From: Rhizobium favelukesii
GTDB taxonomy: Bacteria; Pseudomonadota; Alphaproteobacteria; Rhizobiales; Rhizobiaceae
Assembly: GCF_000577275.2 (NCBI RefSeq)
Contig: NZ_HG916852.1
Coordinates: 2,049,001-2,113,000 of the forward strand
Length of the DNA: 64,000 bases
Direction of reading: 5' to 3'
This document shows positions 9,801 through 18,400 of the stretch, piece after piece (the stretch's first letter is position 1; each line of letters begins with the position of its first letter). The notes under the pieces are model-generated. The model was not told where the DNA came from. It was given only the letters and a program-made list of their open reading frames with translations, and ran no database searches. A program made the position numbers and the translations under genes.

Positions 9801-10638
9801 GATCCGTGCCGTCGGTGCGCTGGACGAGGACCCGGCGGACAATCCGATTGCCGAGCGCATGCGCGGCGAAGCGGCGCGGCTCGAGGCTGCCGGGCTGGAC
9901 GCGGCGCAAGCCCGACGCCGTGCCGGCTATCGTATCTTCGGCTCGAAGCCGGGCGCCTACGGTGCCGGCTTGCAGGCATTGATCGACGAGAAGGGATGGG
10001 AACGCCGGGCCGATCTCGCCGAAGCCTATCTCGTATGGGGAAGCTACGCGTACGGCGCCGGCGAGGAAGGCCGGGCCGAGCGCGGCGTCTTCGAAGAGCG
10101 CCTGCGCTCGATCCAGGCGGTGGTGCAGAACCAGGACAACCGCGAGCACGACCTTCTGGACAGCGACGACTACTACCAGTTCGAGGGCGGCATGGCTGCC
10201 GCGACCGAGATGCTGGCGGGTGACCGACCGTCGATCTACCACAACGACCACTCGCGACCGGAAAAGCCGGTCATCCGATCGTTGGAAGAGGAGATCGGGC
10301 GTGTCGTGCGTGGCCGCGTGGTCAATCCGAAGTGGATCAATGGCGTCATGCGCCATGGCTACAAGGGAGCCTTTGAGATCGCCGCGACCGTCGATTACCT
10401 CTTCGCCTTTTCCGCGACGACAGGCGCGGTGGGCAATCATCATTTCGAAGCCGTCTATCAGGCCTTCGTGGTCGATCAGAAGGTGCGCGATTTCATGGTC
10501 GAGAAAAATCCGGCCGCCTTCGACGACATGAAGGAACGGCTGCTCGAGGCCATCGATCGCCGCCTTTGGACGCCGCGCAGCAATTCGGCGCGGTTCGACC
10601 TTTCAGACACATTCAAGCTTGCATCCGGGGAAAATTGA
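6871..10638 (+). CDS. cobN: Cobaltochelatase large subunit CobN
   Basis: The 1255-residue protein is the porphyrin-binding subunit of the ATP-dependent aerobic cobaltochelatase, which inserts cobalt into hydrogenobyrinic acid a,c-diamide together with CobS and CobT (not in this window). The length is close to the Pseudomonas denitrificans protein. The conserved block HMGKHGNLEWLPGKALALSE lies around residue 565. Further typical stretches are WGTSNMRTGGDDIAQALAL, PRVDVTLRISGFFRDAFPEQ and HEFGAHAVIHMGK. ATG at 6871 follows the cobW stop by 9 nt and the TGA is 1 nt before cobO, so cobP-cobW-cobN-cobO is one operon. Confidence 0.96.
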   Translation: MHLLLAQQGTISDGEEAIDLGQSPGDVLFLSAADTELAAMAAAYDGAAAGFSLRLASLMSLKHPMSVDAYIERTARHAKLIVVRALGGASYFHYALEALHAAAARYGALIAVLPGDSKPDAGLTPFSNVPLEELNALWAYLIEGGDANSHAFLSYAGAMLSGAEKPEAASPLMKAGIWWPGKGVVGVEEWKSACDERVRFPQEVPHSPVVAVSFYRALVQSGETRPVEALIDTLLAERIRPLPVFAYSLKDPVSKGILESVFDAIKPEVVINTTGFAVSAPGADREPTVLEANDAVVLQAIFSASSRQAWTSSSQGLTARDLGMNVALPEVDGRVLARAVSFKSAARYDARVEANIVGSEPDIERMRYTAQLAANWAKLRTTSAGDRRIALVMANYPNRDGRLGNGVGLDTPAGTVEVLKAMRAAGYTIAGVPDDGDSLIRRLMEGPTNSGTDGKLVSEVLSLSRYNAFFRSLPKKIQDEINTRWGAPETDRYVLDGAFALPFLRLGEVLVGIQPARGYNIDPKESYHSPDLVPPHGYLAFYAFLRHEFGAHAVIHMGKHGNLEWLPGKALALSEECYPEAILGPMPHLYPFIVNDPGEGTQAKRRTGAVIIDHLTPPLTRAESYGPLKDLEALVDEYYEASGGDPRRIRLLSKQILDLVADIGLDRDAGIDKGESENEALKKLDSYLCDLKEMQIRDGLHVFGVSPQGRLLTDLSVALARVPRGLGHGGDRSLQRAIAADVGLDFDPLDCDMAGSWPGPFPDTLAAAMDGVWRTNGDAVERIELLAARLVAGEVACPEDWGATRAVLGMIETRLKPAIVACGAAEIEGLLRGLDGRFVPPGPSGAPTRGRPDVLPTGRNFYSVDSRAVPTPAAYELGKKSAELLIRRYVQDHGEWPVSFGLTAWGTSNMRTGGDDIAQALALIGVKPVWDMTSRRVTGYEIIPPALLRRPRVDVTLRISGFFRDAFPEQIALFDKAIRAVGALDEDPADNPIAERMRGEAARLEAAGLDAAQARRRAGYRIFGSKPGAYGAGLQALIDEKGWERRADLAEAYLVWGSYAYGAGEEGRAERGVFEERLRSIQAVVQNQDNREHDLLDSDDYYQFEGGMAAATEMLAGDRPSIYHNDHSRPEKPVIRSLEEEIGRVVRGRVVNPKWINGVMRHGYKGAFEIAATVDYLFAFSATTGAVGNHHFEAVYQAFVVDQKVRDFMVEKNPAAFDDMKERLLEAIDRRLWTPRSNSARFDLSDTFKLASGEN

Positions 10639-10639
10639 G

Positions 10640-11272
10640 ATGACTGACGAAACCACTGAGCCGGCTGGCCACGACGACGCACGCCACGCCGAGAAGATGG
10701 CCAAGAAGAAAGCCGCCCGCGACAAGATCATGGCCTCAAAGACCGATGAGAAGGGCCTCATCATCGTCCATACCGGTAAAGGCAAGGGCAAGTCTTCCTC
10801 GGCGTTCGGGATGATTTTCCGGCATATCGCGCATGGAAAGCCCTGCGCCGTCGTGCAGTTCATCAAGGGCGCGATGTGGACCGGCGAGCGCGATCTGATC
10901 GAGAAGCACTTCTCCGACATCTGCCAGTTCCACACCATGGGCGAGGGCTTCACCTGGGAGACGCAGGATCGCGCCCGTGATGTCGCCGCCGCATCCGCGG
11001 CCTGGGAGAAGGCCAAAGAGCTGATCCGGGACGAGCGCAATTCGATGGTGCTGCTCGACGAGATCAACATCGCGCTTCGCTACGACTACCTCGACATCAA
11101 CGAGGTGGTGGCGTTTCTGAAGACCGAAAAGCCGTATATGAGCCACGTCGTTCTGACCGGGCGCAACGCGAAGGACGAGCTGATCGAAATTGCCGATCTC
11201 GTCACCGAGATGGAGCTGATCAAGCATCCGTTCCGCTCGGGCATCAAGGGGCAGCCGGGCGTGGAGTTCTGA
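10640..11272 (+). CDS. cobO: Cob(I)yrinic acid a,c-diamide adenosyltransferase CobO (BtuR family)
   Basis: The 210-residue enzyme transfers the adenosyl group of ATP to the reduced cobalt. The P-loop IVHTGKGKGKSSSAFGM is near residue 38, followed by VVQFIKGAMWTGERDLIE and the Walker-like MVLLDEINIALRYDYLD, both BtuR/CobO hallmarks. The charged, Lys-rich N-terminal 30 residues are usual for proteobacterial CobO. ATG at 10640 immediately follows the cobN stop; an upstream in-frame TTG at 10619 would lie inside cobN and is less likely. It is the last gene of the riboswitch-controlled operon, followed by a convergent TauE/SafE gene. Confidence 0.95.
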   Translation: MTDETTEPAGHDDARHAEKMAKKKAARDKIMASKTDEKGLIIVHTGKGKGKSSSAFGMIFRHIAHGKPCAVVQFIKGAMWTGERDLIEKHFSDICQFHTMGEGFTWETQDRARDVAAASAAWEKAKELIRDERNSMVLLDEINIALRYDYLDINEVVAFLKTEKPYMSHVVLTGRNAKDELIEIADLVTEMELIKHPFRSGIKGQPGVEF

Positions 11273-11362
11273 CAGGAACTGTCTCGGGGTGCCGCCGGTC
11301 TCCGTCAGGACGCTGTTGCTTACGCTCTTCTAGGAGCCAAGCCGGCACACCGGGCGCCAGCG

Positions 11363-12193
11363 TCAAATCTCCAGCCAGACGCGGATCGGATTGGCTGGAT
11401 CGGCCAGAAGCTTGATCGTGAAGGCGACGCAGACGACGACGAGCAGCGGCTTGATCAGGCGCGCGCCGGTGCGCATCGCAAGCCGCGAGCCGAGCTGCGC
11501 CCCGAGGAACTGGCAGACGCCCATCATTAGCCCGATCTTCCAAAGGATCGCACCGAAGGAGACGAAGACGACGAGCGCGCCGATGTTCGAGCCGAAATTC
11601 AGGAGCTTGGTATGCGCCGTGGCCTTTAGCATACCGAAGCCGGCCAGCGACACGAAGGATAGCATGAAGAAGGAGCCGGTGCCCGGACCGAAGACGCCGT
11701 CGTAAAATCCGATTGCCGGAACCAGCGTCAGGCCGAAGACGAAGGGCATCATGCGGCGATGCTTGTCGACGTCGTTCAGGTTTGGCTTCAACGCAAAATA
11801 GAGCGCGATCGCCACAAGAAGGACCGGCATGATTGCCCGCAGGACGTCACCAGGCACGATCGTTGCCAAAGCGGCTCCAAGGGAGCCGCCGAAGATTGCC
11901 ATCAGCGCCATCGGCAGCTGCGTACGCAGATGAACATGTCCGTTGCGGGCATAGGCGATCGTGGCGGAGGCTGCGCCGAACACCGACTGCACCTTGTTGG
12001 TGCCAAGTGTTTGCAGCGGTGGAATACCCGCAATCAACATCGCCGGGACCGTGATGAGGCCTCCGCCGCCAGCGATGGAATCGACGAATCCAGCGAAAAA
12101 GCCGGCTGCGGCGAGCATGAAGAGCAGATGAGGGGCAAGGTCGGACAAGGGAGGAAACTCTGGAATGCAGTATGCGGCGCACGCATGTTGCAT
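11363..12193 (-). CDS. TauE/SafE-family membrane permease inside the cob region
   Basis: The 276-residue protein has 7-8 hydrophobic segments. The family signature GFFAGFVDSIAGGGGLITVPA is near residue 32, repeated in looser form in the C-terminal half (GFYDGVFGPGTGSFFML), as expected for the duplicated TauE/SafE fold. Such proteins export or import sulfite, sulfoacetate or other small anions. It runs against the flow of the cob genes and sits divergent to cobE, with only about 50 nt between the starts. ATG at 12193 has AAGGGG upstream; a TTG 45 nt further in would remove the first 15 residues. A role with cobalamin is not shown by the sequence. Confidence 0.82.
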   Translation of the reverse strand: MQHACAAYCIPEFPPLSDLAPHLLFMLAAAGFFAGFVDSIAGGGGLITVPAMLIAGIPPLQTLGTNKVQSVFGAASATIAYARNGHVHLRTQLPMALMAIFGGSLGAALATIVPGDVLRAIMPVLLVAIALYFALKPNLNDVDKHRRMMPFVFGLTLVPAIGFYDGVFGPGTGSFFMLSFVSLAGFGMLKATAHTKLLNFGSNIGALVVFVSFGAILWKIGLMMGVCQFLGAQLGSRLAMRTGARLIKPLLVVVCVAFTIKLLADPANPIRVWLEI

Positions 12194-12241
12194 TTCCGGC
12201 CCCTTGCTGCAATGGCTTGAGGGACACAGGGGCGGGTTTCA

Positions 12242-12670
12242 TTGTCGCACGTGACTGGAATTGTATTCGATAGGACCCACCGGTACGTGCTCGGTCTGGG
12301 CTGCGAGCGCGGAACGTCGGAGGACGAGGTAAACGAGCTTGCCCGTACGGCATTGGCGGCAGCGGGCATTGTCCAAGCCGAGCTAGCGGCCGTCGCCACC
12401 ATCGACTGTCGCATCAATGAAGCCGCGATCGTTGCAGTAACACGTGACCTCGGCGCGCCGCTCTTATTCTTCGCTGCCGCGCGGCTCGAAGAAGAGACGC
12501 CGCGGCTGAAAAATCCGTCGGCGATCGTGTTTGCCCGCGTGGGATGTCACGGCGTCGCCGAATCGGCTGCGCTGGCCGTGATTGGACCGCATGCGGAGCT
12601 CATCGTCCCGAAGATCAAGTCGCGCCGTGCCACTGCAGCGATTGCGTGTGCCCTGTTGCAGAAAGATTAG
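12242..12670 (+). CDS. cobE: CobE / CbiG C-terminal domain protein
   Basis: The protein of about 142 residues matches the CobE/CbiG-C fold: YVLGLGCERGTSEDEVNELA at the start, VATIDCRINEAAIVAVTRDL, and the end GVAESAALAVIGPHAELIVP. CobE occurs in aerobic cobalamin clusters; its exact step is unsettled, and a binding or chaperone role with precorrin intermediates has been proposed for the family. The start is uncertain: TTG at 12242 or GTG at 12251, with no ATG upstream in frame. A gene for a nucleoside hydrolase follows after 74 nt. Confidence 0.85.
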   Translation: MSHVTGIVFDRTHRYVLGLGCERGTSEDEVNELARTALAAAGIVQAELAAVATIDCRINEAAIVAVTRDLGAPLLFFAAARLEEETPRLKNPSAIVFARVGCHGVAESAALAVIGPHAELIVPKIKSRRATAAIACALLQKD

Positions 12671-12744
12671 CGGGCGCTATGGTGGCCGCCGATTTCGCGG
12701 CGCCGTCCGGCTGCCCTACGACAATAACGAAAAGAGGCATACTC

Positions 12745-13695
12745 ATGCACAAGGTCATTTATGACACGGATCCGGGCGTCGATGATGCAATGGCTCTGCT
12801 CTTCCTGCACCGCCATCCCGAGATCGATCTGATCGGCATCACGACGGTCTTCGGAAACGCCTCGGTCGAGACGACGACGCGCAACGCGCTGTTCTTGAAG
12901 CGTGAATGGAACATTCCTGCTCCCGTCGCCAAGGGGGCGAGCGTGACGATCGATCCGGAGCGTCGGGAGGGGGGGTGGCCGACCTTCGTGCATGGCGAGA
13001 ACGGCCTCGGCAATATCAAGGTGCCTGAAACGATCGATCTGCCGCTCGATCCGCGTTCTGCGCACCGCTTCATCATCGATACTGTCCGCGCCAATCCGGG
13101 CGAGGTCAGGCTGGTTGCCGTCGGTCGCATGACCAACCTGGCCATGGCGCTCAAAGAGGACCCGGAGATTGCCGGTCTCGTGAAGGACGTTGTCATCATG
13201 GGCGGCAACTTCTACGTTCCGGGCAACGTGTCGCCGGTCGCGGAAGCCAACATCCATGGCGATCCGGAAGCGGCCGACATCGTCCTGACCGCGCCCTGGA
13301 GGGTCGCCGTCATTGGTCTTGACGTGACCGCGATCACGACGATGAGCCGCAGCTACCTCGCCGACGTTGCGGCCAAGGGCGACAGCGCCGCGAAGCTGCT
13401 GAACGATCTTTCGCAGGACTATATCGATTTCTATAAGCACGCCGTCGAAGACGGCATGATGGTTCACGACAGTTGTGCATGTGTCTATGTCGTCGCTCCC
13501 GAGCTGTTCTCGACCATCCATGGTCCGGTTCGCGTCGTCTGCGGCGGTATTGCCGACGGGCAGACGATCGTGAAGCCGGACGGCCGCCACTTCCCGCCCG
13601 GTAATTGGGACGGTCTACCGAGCCAGGTTGTCTGCACTGGCATCGACTCCGAAAGGGTGATCAATCTCATACGCGATGCGGTTTTGCGCGCGTGA
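12745..13695 (+). CDS. Inosine-uridine preferring nucleoside hydrolase family protein
   Basis: The 316-residue protein begins MHKVIYDTDPGVDDAMALLF, carrying the Asp cluster DTDPGxDD that binds the catalytic Ca2+ in this family. A later calcium/ribose-binding stretch is VIMGGNFYVPGNVSPVAEAN, and the C-terminal part has MVHDSCACVYVV with the conserved Asp. The enzyme would split the N-glycosidic bond of nucleosides to release ribose and base. ATG at 12745 follows AAAGAGG; an upstream longer reading frame from 12544 overlaps cobE and is not needed. Its position between cobE and cobA may mean shared transcription rather than shared function, although salvage of a nucleoside linked to B12 is conceivable. 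Confidence 0.9.
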   Translation: MHKVIYDTDPGVDDAMALLFLHRHPEIDLIGITTVFGNASVETTTRNALFLKREWNIPAPVAKGASVTIDPERREGGWPTFVHGENGLGNIKVPETIDLPLDPRSAHRFIIDTVRANPGEVRLVAVGRMTNLAMALKEDPEIAGLVKDVVIMGGNFYVPGNVSPVAEANIHGDPEAADIVLTAPWRVAVIGLDVTAITTMSRSYLADVAAKGDSAAKLLNDLSQDYIDFYKHAVEDGMMVHDSCACVYVVAPELFSTIHGPVRVVCGGIADGQTIVKPDGRHFPPGNWDGLPSQVVCTGIDSERVINLIRDAVLRA

Positions 13696-13824
13696 GAACT
13701 TGCGCTCGGTCGGGCGCGGATCTTTGCGCGTCCGTTGGACCGGCAGAGGGGTCTGAGAGAGCCTGCCTTTCATATCTTTCTCTTGCCCAGCGGCGTTGAC
13801 CTCGCCACCTGCGGAGCATAGATC

Positions 13825-14667
13825 ATGCCAATGATCGAAGCTGCGTTTTCACATCTGCCGGCTCTTGAGCCGGGCAGCGTCTGGCTTGTGGGTGCGGGTC
13901 CGGGCGAGCCGGGATTGCTGACGCTTCTTGCCGCCAAGGGGCTGGCGGAGGCGGACGTGGTGGTTCACGATGCGCTTGTGAACACCGATTGCCTGAAGCT
14001 CGCGCGGCCGGACGCCCTGCTGGAATATGCCGGAAAGCGAGGTGGAAAGCCGTCCGCCAGGCAGCGCGACATTTCGTTGCGGTTGGTTGAACTTGCCCGT
14101 GCCGGAAAGCGCGTCTTGCGTCTCAAGGGTGGCGATCCCTTCGTCTTCGGGCGTGGCGGCGAGGAAGCGTTGACGCTGGTCGAGCACAATGTTCCGTTTC
14201 GCATCGTTCCGGGCATCACGGCCGGTATCGGCGGATTGGCCTATGCCGGCATTCCTGTAACGCACAGGGATGTCAACCATGCGGTTACATTCCTCACCGG
14301 GCATGACTCCTCAGGAATCGTGCCGGATGCCATCGATTGGGAGGCCATCGGCAAGGCCTCGCCTGTGATCGTGATGTATATGGCGATGAAGCATATCGCC
14401 CAGATCAGCAGAAATCTCATTGCAGCGGGGCGGTCCCCGGAAGAACCGGTCGCCTTCGTCTGCAACGCATCGACGGGCGATCAGCAAGTGCTCGAAACGA
14501 CACTTGGCGAGGCACCTTCGGCGGCCTCGGGGCTCGAGCCGCCGGCGATTGTTGTGGTCGGGGAGGTGGTGCGGCTGAGGCAATCGCTTGATTGGCTGGG
14601 TGCTCTTGCGGGACGCAAGTTGCGCTCTGATCCCTTCCGGGACTCGAACAGCAGGGAGACGGCATGA
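13825..14667 (+). CDS. cobA: Uroporphyrinogen-III C-methyltransferase CobA (SUMT)
   Basis: The 280-residue enzyme uses two SAM molecules to convert uroporphyrinogen III to precorrin-2, the branch-point step into corrins. The glycine-rich opening VWLVGAGPGEPGLLTLLAAKG at about residue 19, VLRLKGGDPFVFGRGGEEA and VPGITAGIGGLAYAGIPVTH are the standard SUMT motifs. It is stand-alone, not fused to a uroporphyrinogen synthase or a CysG oxidase. A second ATG at 13831 is an alternative start. Its stop overlaps the cobB start in ATGA, so cobA-cobB-cobC-cobD are translationally linked. Confidence 0.95.
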   Translation: MPMIEAAFSHLPALEPGSVWLVGAGPGEPGLLTLLAAKGLAEADVVVHDALVNTDCLKLARPDALLEYAGKRGGKPSARQRDISLRLVELARAGKRVLRLKGGDPFVFGRGGEEALTLVEHNVPFRIVPGITAGIGGLAYAGIPVTHRDVNHAVTFLTGHDSSGIVPDAIDWEAIGKASPVIVMYMAMKHIAQISRNLIAAGRSPEEPVAFVCNASTGDQQVLETTLGEAPSAASGLEPPAIVVVGEVVRLRQSLDWLGALAGRKLRSDPFRDSNSRETA

Positions 14668-15971
14668 GCGGTTTGTTGATTGCGGCCCCGTCCTCCGGAT
14701 CGGGCAAGACGACGGTGACACTGGGGCTCCTGCGGGCGCTTCGAAGGCGCGGTGTCGCGATAGCACCCGGCAAGGCGGGCCCCGACTATATCGATCCGGC
14801 CTTTCATGCGGCGGCGAGCGGCGTTGCCTGTCTCAACTTCGATCCATGGGCGATGCGCCCGGAACTGATTGCCGCCAATGCGACCCTGCATCGCTCCGGC
14901 GACCGCATCCTCGTCATCGAGGCGATGATGGGGCTCTTCGATGGTGCGACCGACGGGAAGGGGACCGCAGCCGATCTTGCCGCCATGCTTGGTCTTTCCG
15001 TGGTTTTCGTCGTCGATGCCTCGCATATGTCGCAGTCGGTGGCGGCACTGGTGACTGGATTTGCTGGCTTCCGGGCCGATGTTCGCATCGCCGGCGTGAT
15101 TCTCAACAAGGTTGGGGGCGAACGGCATGAGATGATGCTTCGCAAAGCGCTTGATGCGGTCCGCATGCCGATCGTTGCCGTCGTCCGCCGCGACAATGAC
15201 ATCGCCCTTCCCGAAAGGCATCTCGGTCTCGTTCAGGCGGGAGAACATCAGACGCTCGAGAGCTTCATAGAGCATGCAGCCGATGCCGTGTCCGATGCAT
15301 GCAATTTCGAATTCCTGCTGCGCATCGCGCGTCAAGGGCTCAATCGTCCATCTACTGCCAACATCGCCCGGTTGCCACCGCTCGGTAGCAGGATCGCCGT
15401 GGCGCGCGACGTCGCCTTTGCTTTCTCATACGAGCACATGCTTCTCGGCTGGCGTCGGCGCGGTGCCGAAATCTCGTTCTTCTCGCCGCTTGCCGATGAG
15501 GCGCCGGATCCCGCTGCAGACGCGATCTATCTGCCAGGCGGCTATCCCGAGCTTCATCCCGGGCGGATCGCGTCTGCCAGCAACTTCAGGTCAAAGGTTA
15601 TCGACGCCGCGGGCAAGGGCGTGCGAATCTATGGGGAGTGCGGCGGATATATGGTTCTCGGCGAAGGGCTGGTTGACGGCGCCGGCGAGCGCCATCAGAT
15701 GCTCGGCCTCTTGCCCGTAGTCACCAGCTACGAGGAGCGCAAACGGCATCTCGGCTATCGGCGGGTGAAGCCGTTGAACGCTGCCTACTTCGAACAGCCG
15801 ATGACCGCGCACGAGTTCCACTATTCGGCCGTGGTTTCCGAGGGCGGGGCCGATCGTCTGTTTCAGGTGACCGATGCGTTGGGCAACGACCTCGGGCAAG
15901 CCGGCCTTCAGCGTGGACAGATTGCGGGATCCTACATGCATCTGATCGACCTTGCCGAGGGGGCAAGATGA
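14664..15971 (+). CDS. cobB: Hydrogenobyrinic acid a,c-diamide synthase CobB
   Basis: The 435-residue enzyme amidates the a and c carboxylates of hydrogenobyrinic acid with glutamine and ATP, just before cobalt insertion by CobN. The N-terminal ATP site LLIAAPSSGSGKTTVTLGLL begins at residue 4, followed by APGKAGPDYIDPAFH, a CobB/CbiA hallmark. The C-terminal glutaminase domain holds YGECGGYMVLGEGL near residue 328 with the nucleophilic Cys, and the closing His/Glu region EFHYSAVV. It overlaps cobA by 4 nt and cobC by 4 nt. Confidence 0.95.
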   Translation: MSGLLIAAPSSGSGKTTVTLGLLRALRRRGVAIAPGKAGPDYIDPAFHAAASGVACLNFDPWAMRPELIAANATLHRSGDRILVIEAMMGLFDGATDGKGTAADLAAMLGLSVVFVVDASHMSQSVAALVTGFAGFRADVRIAGVILNKVGGERHEMMLRKALDAVRMPIVAVVRRDNDIALPERHLGLVQAGEHQTLESFIEHAADAVSDACNFEFLLRIARQGLNRPSTANIARLPPLGSRIAVARDVAFAFSYEHMLLGWRRRGAEISFFSPLADEAPDPAADAIYLPGGYPELHPGRIASASNFRSKVIDAAGKGVRIYGECGGYMVLGEGLVDGAGERHQMLGLLPVVTSYEERKRHLGYRRVKPLNAAYFEQPMTAHEFHYSAVVSEGGADRLFQVTDALGNDLGQAGLQRGQIAGSYMHLIDLAEGAR

Positions 15972-16972
15972 ACGCCCCGATCGTCCATGGAGGCGGCATC
16001 ACCGCTGCCGCTGCAATCTACGGCGGCGAGGCAGAACACTGGCTTGATCTTTCGACGGGCATCAATCCGTGCCCGGTGCCTGTGCCCGAGATCCCGATGC
16101 GCGCCTGGCACCGGCTGCCCGACAGGCATCTGATTGATCAGGCGCGCGCGGCGGCGCAGAGCTATTATCGCAGCGGCGATATTCTCCCGCTGCCTGTTCC
16201 CGGCACGCAATCCCTCATCCAGCTATTGCCGCGGCTTTTCGACGGGGGCGGCAAGCGGGTTGCGATTCTCGCTCCGACCTACGGCGAATATGAGCGCGCG
16301 TTCCCGATGGCAGGCTGTTGCGTTGAGCTTATCGCCGGTCTGGATGACGTCAGAGCCGATCACGCAGTTGTCGTCGTCGTCAATCCGAACAACCCTGATG
16401 GTCGCATCTACGCTCCGGAGAGGCTCGTCGCACTCAGCGAAGAGATGAAGGCTAGGGGAGCTGTTGTCATTGTGGACGAAGCCTTCGGGGATACATGCCC
16501 GGAGATGAGCCTGGTCCCTCTTGCCTCGCGAATGCCGAACGTTGTCATCTCCCGTTCCTTCGGCAAGTTCTTCGGGCTGGCAGGGTTGCGCCTGGGGTTT
16601 GTCGTGGCCGCTCTGCCGATCGTGGAGCGCATCGAAGGCTTGCTTGGCCCGTGGGCTGTCTCCGGTCCTGCTCTCTCGATCGCAGCAGACCTCCTCCGAT
16701 CGGACATCGCGCCGATACAGCTTCGGATCTCAGAGAGGTCCGGTGCGCTACGCAAGGTTCTCGATCAAGGCGGTCTGCGCATTATTGGCGGAACCGATCT
16801 CTTTGCGCTTGTCGACCATAAGCCGGCAGCCCAGTTACATCGGCATCTCTGCCAACATCATATTCTGGTCCGCAAGTTCGACTATCAGCCGCGTTGGTTG
16901 CGTTTTGGTCTCACCGCCGATGCGGCTGGCGACCAACGGCTTTCGGATGCATTGCAGAGTTATACGTCATGA
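15968..16972 (+). CDS. cobC: CobC, L-threonine-O-3-phosphate decarboxylase-like PLP enzyme
   Basis: The 334-residue fold-type-I PLP enzyme would supply (R)-1-amino-2-propanol phosphate for attachment by CobD. Seen motifs are IVHGGGITAAAAIYGGEAEH at the N-terminus, the cofactor-binding VVVVNPNNPDGRIY, VVIVDEAFGDTCPEMSL with the Asp that binds the pyridine nitrogen, and ISRSFGKFFGLAGLRLGFV with the Schiff-base Lys. This is the Pseudomonas denitrificans-style CobC, not the phosphatase CobC of enterobacteria. The start overlaps cobB and the stop overlaps cobD, each in ATGA. Confidence 0.93.
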   Translation: MNAPIVHGGGITAAAAIYGGEAEHWLDLSTGINPCPVPVPEIPMRAWHRLPDRHLIDQARAAAQSYYRSGDILPLPVPGTQSLIQLLPRLFDGGGKRVAILAPTYGEYERAFPMAGCCVELIAGLDDVRADHAVVVVVNPNNPDGRIYAPERLVALSEEMKARGAVVIVDEAFGDTCPEMSLVPLASRMPNVVISRSFGKFFGLAGLRLGFVVAALPIVERIEGLLGPWAVSGPALSIAADLLRSDIAPIQLRISERSGALRKVLDQGGLRIIGGTDLFALVDHKPAAQLHRHLCQHHILVRKFDYQPRWLRFGLTADAAGDQRLSDALQSYTS

Positions 16973-17949
16973 CACTCGACCATAACCTTCTCGTGCTGGT
17001 TCTGGCCCTTTTGCTCGACAGGATTGTCGGGGATCCGGATGCGCTATGGATGCGGCTTCCGCACCCCGTCGTGCTGCTCGGAAACGCGATCTCCCGCGTC
17101 GACCGGATGTTCAATCGAGCCGAGCTCCACAAACGCGATCGCCGGCGCAACGGCGTCTGGTCGATCGCCGGTCTCTTGTTCCTAAGCGGTGTGGCTGGTC
17201 TTGTGCTGTATTGGTTCTTCTCGCTGTTCGGTCTTCCTGGAATCCTCCTGGAAGTCATTTGCGTTGCCGTCTTCATGGCGCAGAAGAGCCTTGCCGATCA
17301 TGTGGAAGCTGTTGCCGCTGGGCTGAAGAGCGGAGGCCTCAGCGGTGGCCGACTGGCTGTTTCGCGAATCGTTGGGCGTGATCCGGAAACACTGGACGAG
17401 CCCGCCGTCTGCCGCGCCGCGATCGAGAGCCTTGCCGAGAATTTTTCAGATGGCGTGGTTGCTCCAGCTCTATGGTACGCCGTTTTTGGCTTGCCCGGCC
17501 TCTTCGCCTACAAGATGCTGAATACGGCGGATTCGATGATCGGCCACAAATCCGAGAGATACGCGGATTTCGGCTGGGCGGCCGCGCGCCTGGACGACTT
17601 CGCCAACTGGCCGGCGGCGCGCTTTTCGATTCTCCTGATCGCGGCCGGAGCCTGGCTGCGGCGAGGAAGCACGGCCTGCCGGGAGGCGCTGCGCATTGCC
17701 GCGCGCGACGGCGGCCTGCATCGCTCGCCGAATTCCGGGCGACCGGAGGCGGCAATGGCGGGGGCACTGAATGTGCAGCTCGCCGGACCACGCGTTTATT
17801 CCGGGGTTGTCGTCATGGAGCCGATGATCAACGGCGGCGGGCGCGATTCGGCAACGGTGGCCGATATCGAAGATGGCGTCTCGGTCTTCTATGCGAGCTG
17901 TTCAATCCTTGCCGCGGCCGCCTTGGTTCTTTTCCTCGTGCTGCTCTAA
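16969..17949 (+). CDS. cobD: Adenosylcobinamide-phosphate synthase CobD (CbiB family)
   Basis: The 326-residue integral membrane protein condenses adenosylcobyric acid with the aminopropanol (phosphate) arm. It has the N-terminal LVLALLLDRIVGDPDALWMRLPHPV and later ADSMIGHKSERYADFGWAAARLDD and SPNSGRPEAAMAGALNVQL, all typical of CbiB/CobD. Four or five hydrophobic segments are visible. ATG at 16969 overlaps the cobC stop (ATGA); the longer in-frame opening from 16894 lies wholly inside cobC and is rejected. It is the last gene of the cobA operon, with 172 nt before acpXL. Confidence 0.94.
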   Translation: MTLDHNLLVLVLALLLDRIVGDPDALWMRLPHPVVLLGNAISRVDRMFNRAELHKRDRRRNGVWSIAGLLFLSGVAGLVLYWFFSLFGLPGILLEVICVAVFMAQKSLADHVEAVAAGLKSGGLSGGRLAVSRIVGRDPETLDEPAVCRAAIESLAENFSDGVVAPALWYAVFGLPGLFAYKMLNTADSMIGHKSERYADFGWAAARLDDFANWPAARFSILLIAAGAWLRRGSTACREALRIAARDGGLHRSPNSGRPEAAMAGALNVQLAGPRVYSGVVVMEPMINGGGRDSATVADIEDGVSVFYASCSILAAAALVLFLVLL

Positions 17950-18121
17950 GCGCAAACAGGGGTGTTTTGCCAACGCATTGCGCGACAAACGGCGCGTTAT
18001 GCGTTGCTGTTTAAGCAACACTGGTCTTGCAAATTGCGTGCCGAGACGGATGAAAGCATTGGCTTTTTGAAATGGATTTGCCTATGAGGAGGGTTAAATC
18101 GTCATTTCAAGAGGTAAAGGC

Positions 18122-18400
18122 GTGACCGCTACATTCGATAAAGTTGCCGACATCATTGCAGAAACCAGCGAGATCGATCGCGATACGATCAAGCCGGAGA
18201 GCCATACGATCGACGACCTCGGTATCGACAGCCTCGATTTCCTCGATATCGTCTTTGCGATCGACAAGGAATTCGGCATTAAGATCCCGCTCGAGAAGTG
18301 GACACAGGAAGTCAACGAAGGCAAGGTTTCCACGGAAGAATATTTCGTGCTGAAGAACCTCTGTGCCAAGATCGACGAGCTGCGCGCCGCCAAGGCCTGA
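18122..18400 (+). CDS. acpXL: Acyl carrier protein AcpXL for very-long-chain fatty acid synthesis
   Basis: The 92-residue acyl carrier protein has the 4'-phosphopantetheine site [14 protein letters not shown] with Ser37. It is longer than housekeeping AcpP and ends DELRAAKA. The gene heads the rhizobial cluster that makes 27-hydroxyoctacosanoate for lipid A, and the order (acp, dehydratase, two ketosynthases, MDR dehydrogenase, LpxXL) is the known one. GTG at 18122 follows AAGAGGTAAAG, a good ribosome-binding site. The 172-nt leader before it should hold the promoter for the whole cluster. Confidence 0.95.
   Translation: MTATFDKVADIIAETSEIDRDTIKPESHTIDDLGIDSLDFLDIVFAIDKEFGIKIPLEKWTQEVNEGKVSTEEYFVLKNLCAKIDELRAAKA

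Noticed and set aside
13696..13824. Riboswitch or attenuator in front of cobA
   Set aside because: Short GC-rich spacer with a weak GGCAG/CTGCC pairing only; no known motif.
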